Origin: an uncultured Oscillibacter sp.
Lineage (GTDB): Bacteria > Bacillota > Clostridia > Oscillospirales > Oscillospiraceae
Reading direction: 5' to 3'
NCBI RefSeq assembly: GCF_900544955.1
Contig: NZ_UQXD01000005.1
Coordinates: 1-64,000, forward strand
DNA: 64,000 nucleotides
Positions 62,101 to 64,000 of this stretch are shown here, one piece after another. Position numbers and translations under genes: made by a program. The notes beneath the pieces are model-generated. The model saw only the letters and a program-made list of their open reading frames with translations. It searched no databases and was not told where the DNA came from. Position 1 is the first letter of the stretch, and the number at the start of each line of letters is the position of its first letter.

Positions 62101-63179
62101 CTCCCGTCCGGATCGGCGGAAGGCGTCTCACCCGGGGCGCAGACGCCCGAGATGGTATCGGGCAGCGCCAGGGCATCCGTCTGCCCCTCCACGGCGGTCA
62201 GGACAGCCTCCGGCCCGCCCTCCAGGGCGGTGATCGCAAAGGTCTCCTGCACCTCCGGCGCGGTATACAGCGGGCAGTCCGGGCGGTGCGCCGTCACGCC
62301 GTCTGCATCCGGCTCCGCTGCGCAGGGGCATTCCGTCTGCTCCGACGGCGCATCGGCGCCGTCCGGCGTGTCTGCCAGGCCGCCGCAGGTCTCGTCGTGC
62401 GCATGGGTGCAGGGGGAGCCCGCCGCGGCCTCTACGTAGCCGCAGCGCTCGTCGTGTTCGGTGTGTGCGCAGGGAGCGCCCTCCACGGCCTCCCGATAGC
62501 CGCAGCTCTCATCGTGTTCGCCCAATTCATGCCGGCAGGGCCGGCCCTCCGCCGCGCAGCCGGGGGCATGGTCGGCGACGCCGTCGCCGTCGGTATCCGT
62601 GCAGCCCTGATCGCAGGGGGCCTCCACGTAGCCGCAGCGCTCGTCGTGGACATGATCGCAGCCCTGCGCCTCCGCGCCCAGGGCGCTCACGGGCAGCAGG
62701 GAGAGCGTCATGCACAGCGCCAGCGCCATGGCCACGGCCCGCCGGGGCGCCCTGCGCCGCAGGGACTGTGCCACCCCACCCGCTCCATGGGCGGCGCGGC
62801 GGGCCAGACTGCCGCCCAGCTCCCCTCCCCAGGCGAGCGCCGCTTGGAGGTGGTTCAGACACCATTGCCGTGAGGTATGGAATACCTCACGGCCCCTGGT
62901 CTTGACCAGGGGCCTCAAATGCTCCCTGTATGACCGATAAAACCGGCGAGAGCCGCCGGCGATTGCTCCGCCGGTCTCCTTCCAATGTGCCGCCGCCTCG
63001 CGGCAGGCCATGGAAAGCCCCGCTCCCAGGCGCTTCCCCGCGGGGATCAGCCGGTGCGCCAGGACCTTGGCCCCGTCCCGCACCGCCGCACCGCCGTGCA
63101 TCAGCGCCGCCAGCGGCCGGCGCAGATTGGGATGCGCCTTGCCCAACGCAACAAGTTTTCCGCACCATCGTTCAAGCAT
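53133..63179 (-). CDS. Giant SLH-domain surface protein
   Basis: 3348 residues. Order: a basic, mostly helical N-terminal region (1-146); a hydrophobic export segment (147-169, AVAMALALCMTLSLLPVSAL); Cys/His repeats of the form CxHxHDExCGY (about 173-300); an Ig-like piece; a parallel beta-helix region (about 520-1060); Ig/MBG-like repeats (about 1100-1500); at least four Ig-type modules with TITVTDHAGN (about 1640-2390); helical repeats with AYDALTxxQK (about 2416-2916); a Gly linker; and three SLH modules (3166 to end; WPFADVKPGDWFYESVRHVY). The ATG at 63179 has GGAGGAA upstream, inside the end of the small gene before it. It is a wall-anchored adhesin or stalk-like protein; the ligand is unknown. 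Confidence 0.88.
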   Translation of the reverse strand: MLERWCGKLVALGKAHPNLRRPLAALMHGGAAVRDGAKVLAHRLIPAGKRLGAGLSMACREAAAHWKETGGAIAGGSRRFYRSYREHLRPLVKTRGREVFHTSRQWCLNHLQAALAWGGELGGSLARRAAHGAGGVAQSLRRRAPRRAVAMALALCMTLSLLPVSALGAEAQGCDHVHDERCGYVEAPCDQGCTDTDGDGVADHAPGCAAEGRPCRHELGEHDESCGYREAVEGAPCAHTEHDERCGYVEAAAGSPCTHAHDETCGGLADTPDGADAPSEQTECPCAAEPDADGVTAHRPDCPLYTAPEVQETFAITALEGGPEAVLTAVEGQTDALALPDTISGVCAPGETPSADPDGSGGAYGAVDIPVTWSGLPNPAVKGEYTLAAAFDLPDGYVLADGVAAPIVALTLTADPDVEAARELLAALPAPAEVAALMAKEDPTEEEYALMDRWAEDAQAAADAYGALTAGQQSLLPGAQAALDALLSAFRGNAVTLATQATEGVDYTISGTHVNVMTEAGLRWALENTAFYTINVTKNITFSSTIQSTDYTTPGNDLTFTLNLSGNTLTYTGSGTGLDIYLSLRTGSTDRVTFCVTNGTITSSSRDGAALRVTEKGTLVLSDVKIRSTGGGERSIALYTGAKEGTKLNSGATVSATGGGTAIQHDTDVATLSLASGSKVTSESGTGILLSLGAVDISGGSVTTVGGTAVKINATWAYATPLTLKSGTVSAATGTAIHAGAYSVVDLQGGTVSATTGTAIRITDNTTIPIAAGSGEEYIKSVVFVKSGAMVTSANTGNGTDPSGTIYVPKLTGTFRTAVSVEGGTVQNTAALAGTPDGKGWALYFGAREVTTENKETYYSKTSGTLGGVYARTPVYVAQVGAEKYESLSSAINAAKGQAVVVLQDHTMDTPCAPYANDVTIDLDGYTVTWATASKYGISHDGTGGLTIMSSKAGGVLQSTAGSGMIQSAAGTVTVKENATVTSDTSSASGGTICFSGAGTNTGTPRLTVETGGGVTNTGTRSDTPDGKGWALYLSAATGATAQDVAGYYTVQPGGTLGSVYPTPGYIATVDLQKDDKVWADSGKTLALYKNGEKKYDLAGSGSTFTASVVSGTYDVYFDGRPTGLQVTNETPVTVDCYTVAYSAGAGELLPGASLPAADVVLKGGDHTVSTQYPVTRPGHTQTGWSQSGILSNVTAPVELTPVWKLNAAGVSVSATYGGASANGAVYNGGDLTFAAAVTPPLSTGVTVSYQWYDGPDQIAGAMGSTYTISQADAGAYGPYRCVVTCSLDGLTSTAEASSPTVTIQPKTENVTIAVTLGGALTYNGTLQTQTIEKVTADGAEIPAGSYQATGNTGMNAGTDYSLTVTIIAGNYKGAAASVRWSIEKAVPTAGDFLFTRPGDLTYSGAEKTASVSVGNGVMGMGEITAVRGAAQTDVGTATISIDVAEGTNYQAVNNLTDGGWTFAITPKAYGDGTGFTVETIADQPFTGAAITPEPVIQFGGKALVKGTDFEETLTYENNVNVGNKAASVTVTFKGNYSGTAAVPFSIYYRTLPTDIGNDTIFTLSGAELMEWHKDDIVLAAKDGWTVGTDAAGLGTSVTLSIESTKVNGTIVPSHAALFVRDGEGHIYQTAVDYLLDQTMPVIVVDGMDAEGVNKIWDSEKTIAIHITDALSGVRYLNIVGQDYTSMVEYGDPSMDPSYRPIPDDGTITYTVKANDVYTITAYDNAGNQPLWNGELPTFVVEKIDGEKPTAAFGEITGALGQNGWFTGTVTVNVRAEDPETIPDDPDTIAINESNKSGVAKWEYSLDGGKNWTEMAADATSFPVDASGDYTDLLQLRATDHAGNVSETATASAKLDKTKPTIESVAGNPMAWTQGPAAITFTAADTPSGVAAVTVSCDDGQGVTYTNGGFTADRNGTYTITVTDHAGNTDTKTVAVTKLDPYIPAKPIVTGYTSGVWVKETISFSLSTTDTVPSGTKFQVKAGDAAWADVSGSTYTVTENTDGVIYSFRAISGAGTAGETADFTVKLDKTVPVVSLDVQAGGAAYDGTTFTAHDVVITSGNTAENISGVTYYYRKTGDADWTELAGNALTVNYNCDTAFTFKAVSGAWADSSNQPTARVKRSAMNDEELAGTAYGEGDFTVSPAPNGDGWYNEPPTVTVTPKETVGEGGLPATTYYELYKSPASSGTKAKLTTPWQIKPDSDGIWTLDIWTEDEAGNHTKAYRITIRVDTAAPTIRDVAGVPAAWTEKSAAITFTAADATSGVKGVTVSGGSYAAETVLTGTEGAYTFTADRNGPYTITVTDHAGNSATETVAVTKIDKAAPVVSWAAATAALNPNKWYGRTSLTAAATDDSGETPAITLISGGKPYENGYTLSATGSYTFTAAAKDGAGNVGRSAALTVRIETAIDDFAAMMDALDGGSSYQDILDAKTWHDGQSQTVKDRFSKSDDAQAAYEKLMGLLREKAQEAAGGVTDAIRNADTIEEIEQAAKDYDALPDEAKAKVPGDAKEELAQKKQDAEAARKVIEQLADADRDQNGKDPGGSYEEKKAAQEAYNKLTEDQKALVDQAASAVADKNSIDADLSGIDRVLDLPGKIKKPYTPATKDQIKAAEDAYDALTQKQKDAFPKADKAKLDALETMREHAQAVEDRIKNLGEDATLEQLTGAKGAYDSLTADERAMVDGADELNRQYQAKLDQMSADEKAAAEFAAKVEAVKQSPTVEKIEQLIKDHDALSDAAKGKLTDQTKQDYQDLMDDRNKAKEVIDKLDGIHVGNLTPGDMDDVKDALGKYDKLDEGQKQLVDEATGGKPGVLDEAVKGAEDATGKIEGIPDHGNSSTTTLPGGDTVPNLGDCENDGNAGAGNTGTGGHTYEEHKAAIEEAKIAYEKLTDAGRKLISDAAKEKLNREYAALMSYLEYIHTARTAATNVEVAGLAEKVELPTESTGAPKTVISVVMADSRPETMPPVPAGKTEALSVDIKLVASIYEDPDATATDTPIAQELVQPKAGEAVLVKLRVPSGYRNDTLELWHIKDNGGRSRVEDFWLVTESDGTYAVFEVNSFSHFVFFAEKESTGGGGGGTVTSPAPKPDVTDSDHGSATISPQQPRPGTTVTIRPEPDEGYVVDEVVVTDRNGKEISVKDRGDGTWSYTQPNGKVTVTVTFKPQPQAADWPFADVKPGDWFYESVRHVYERGLMNGTTSDRFSPYLNTSRGMIVTILWRLEGEPEPATANPFPDVAADAYCAKAVAWGAENGIVKGYGDGNFGPNGPITREQLAAILYRFAQFKNADVSASGTLSAFTDAAEVSGYAQEAVKWAVDSGIITGKANRVLDPTGKATRAEAAVMLQRFNEMNTR
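62870..62914. repeat. Two adjacent perfect palindromes inside the giant SLH gene
   Basis: GTGAGGTAT-GGA-ATACCTCAC (62870-62890), then GGCCCCTGGTC-TT-GACCAGGGGCC (62891-62914). They abut without a gap and lie about 270-310 bp into the coding region, in the pre-signal segment. Confidence 0.75.
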
Positions 63180-63447
63180 GTTGTGTTCCTCCTTGCTCCT
63201 TTGGTTCCTCATTGGCGCTGCCATGTAAAATCTCCCGCCGGTTGGCCGGGCAGCGGCACACGCTTTGCGTCATTGCCAGATCCGTCCGTTTTCGAAAGTC
63301 CGCGTACTTGCAGTACCAGCACTCCCGGATGGAGGAGAGCCCTCCGCCCGACCCCACCCAGTGGGGACAGCTGTATCCCTCCGTTACGAGGGGATAGCCC
63401 TCGTCAGTGACGCCGATTATGGCGCCGTGGCCCGTATTCCCTGTCAT
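63172..63447 (-). CDS. Small Cys-rich protein upstream of the giant SLH gene
   Basis: 91 residues: GAIIGVTDEGYPLVTEGYSC, IRECWYCKYADFRKRTD, QSVCRCPANR. Five Cys (27, 43, 46, 64, 66) suggest a metal or Fe-S knuckle; there is no signal peptide. AAGGAG lies before the ATG. Its stop overlaps the giant gene's start by eight bases, so the two are coupled. No family is recognised. Confidence 0.7.
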   Translation of the reverse strand: MTGNTGHGAIIGVTDEGYPLVTEGYSCPHWVGSGGGLSSIRECWYCKYADFRKRTDLAMTQSVCRCPANRREILHGSANEEPKEQGGTQHA

Positions 63448-63477
63448 GACCTCACGCTCCTTTTTCCACCAATGATA

Positions 63478-63687
63478 CCCTCAGCGGACAAAGGGCAGCA
63501 CGCCCCAGACACATCAAAGCCGCGCCCTGGCCTTGCGACAGCAAGCCGGCGGGCTGCGGCCTTGCCATCCCACGGTTTGGATGTGCCTGGGGTCCGCGGG
63601 AGTATTTTTCCGGCAAGGCAACGAGGACAACACCGCCAGCGGCCCATTTGGCCGCAGAATACCATGTTGCCCTTTGTCCGCTGAGGG
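63478..63687 (-). ncRNA. Structured ~210-nt RNA, candidate raiA-class or new class
   Basis: The ends form a perfect 20-bp stem (63478-63497 with 63668-63687). Inside, GCCTTGCC/GGCAAGGC (63559-63566 with 63612-63619) and a 13-bp helix (63503-63515 with 63580-63592) interlock as a pseudoknot, with hairpins GCGGCC/GGCCGC and CTTGC/GCAAG. The 13-bp helix needs a G-U that exists only in the minus-strand RNA. The domain ends 30 nt before the small Cys-rich gene. Confidence 0.7.
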
Positions 63688-63770
63688 CATGGATTCCCAT
63701 TTACCATATCACGCCGCCGCCCGCCCCGGTGTCCGAGAGGATAAACGGCACAGTTTTCGGGATATTCGGC

Positions 63771-63804
63771 AAAACGCCGCCGCCCGATCCCGGACGGCGG
63801 CGTT
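63771..63804 (-). terminator. Terminator of the histidine kinase gene
   Basis: Stem AACGCCGCCG/CGGCGGCGTT (63773-63782/63795-63804), TTTT on the minus strand. Confidence 0.8.
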
Positions 63805-63819
63805 CCCGACTTTACACGG

Positions 63820-64000
63820 TCACAGCGTCAGGACCACCCGGAGGGTGAACTCCCGCTCTGTGCGGCTGAGGCGGCAGTAGCCGTGGTACAGCTTCGCCAC
63901 CCGCCGGATGCTGGCGAGGCCCAGCCCGTGACCCATGCCCTCCTTCCGGGTGACATACTGCCCGTCCCGCTCCACGGCCAAGCCGTCATAGCTGTTTTTG
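63820..64000 (-). CDS. GHKL sensor histidine kinase, C-terminal fragment (5' part outside window)
   Basis: The last 59 residues are visible: KNSYDGLAVERDGQYVTRKE and GMGHGLGLASIRRVAKLYHG, the G2 box and surrounding lid of AgrC/VirS-type GHKL kinases, ending FTLRVVLTL. Such kinases respond to peptides and phosphorylate LytTR regulators. The gene enters from the right edge and its regulator is not visible. Confidence 0.85.
   Translation of the reverse strand, partial: KNSYDGLAVERDGQYVTRKEGMGHGLGLASIRRVAKLYHGYCRLSRTEREFTLRVVLTL

Noticed and set aside
63478..63687. 210-bp element with 20-bp terminal inverted repeats as a MITE
   Set aside because: No flanking duplication and no related copy was seen, and internal helices with strand-specific G-U pairing fit RNA function better.

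Overview
The window is high-GC, low-redundancy Firmicute DNA. Genes carry strong GGAGG-type ribosome binding sites and TTGACA/TATAAT promoters, and most intergenic gaps end in compact hairpin terminators. A T-box leader, Prp-processed L27, S-layer-homology (SLH) surface proteins, Fe-S dehydratase and radical-SAM enzymes point to an anaerobic Clostridia member. The best guess is a gut Oscillospiraceae relative of Flavonifractor, Lawsonibacter or Intestinimonas; this is inference, because no rRNA is present. I saw no tRNA, rRNA, CRISPR array, intact insertion sequence or prophage. Layout: 1-7.9 kb is housekeeping (tmcAL, ackA, an mtnN-luxS methyl-cycle pair, two small regulator units, then rplU-prp-rpmA-obgE). 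8-10.4 kb has an HD protein and a tryptophan-type T-box controlling a TrpB2-type tryptophan synthase. 10.4-15.5 kb has an SLH surface protein and a DUF2974 hydrolase. 16.2-23.7 kb is an IclR-controlled hydroxy/sugar-acid catabolic cluster (RraA-like protein, TRAP transporter, D-2-hydroxyacid dehydrogenase, IlvD/Edd dehydratase). Its base use is visibly more AT-rich than its neighbours, which suggests later acquisition. 24-31.6 kb holds a FUSC exporter with divergent MarR, an XRE/small-protein divergon with clear operators, NUDIX, lysA, a lipoprotein and a membrane protein. 31.7-34.2 kb is feoA-feoB plus a Cys-rich partner. 34.7-39.6 kb is a complete branched-chain amino acid type ABC uptake operon (livJ-H-M-G-F). 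39.7-42.3 kb has a NiaR repressor, a SUFU protein and a PTS-IIC-like membrane protein with a 48-bp palindromic operator. 42.3-47.6 kb mixes dus, arsC/spx-like, radical SAM, small regulators, a yjdF gene with a long leader, greA, csp and a zinc-ribbon gene. 48-52.6 kb is a heterodimeric ABC exporter with divergent MerR, followed by a truncated glycosyltransferase remnant. 53-63.5 kb is a giant SLH surface protein (3348 aa) and a small Cys-rich partner, preceded by a strongly structured ~210-nt RNA. A histidine kinase tail closes the window. The most interesting signals are these. First, the 210-nt RNA at 63478-63687 has a 20-bp closing stem and an internal pseudoknot, and its wobble pairing only works on the transcribed strand; it may be a raiA-class RNA or something new. 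Second, a TGTC-NN-GACA operator core is shared between niaR and the PTS-IIC-like gene and suggests a niacin-linked transporter. Third, the acid-catabolism cluster has an unassigned substrate. Fourth, the giant SLH protein has an unusual ~145-residue basic region before its export signal.
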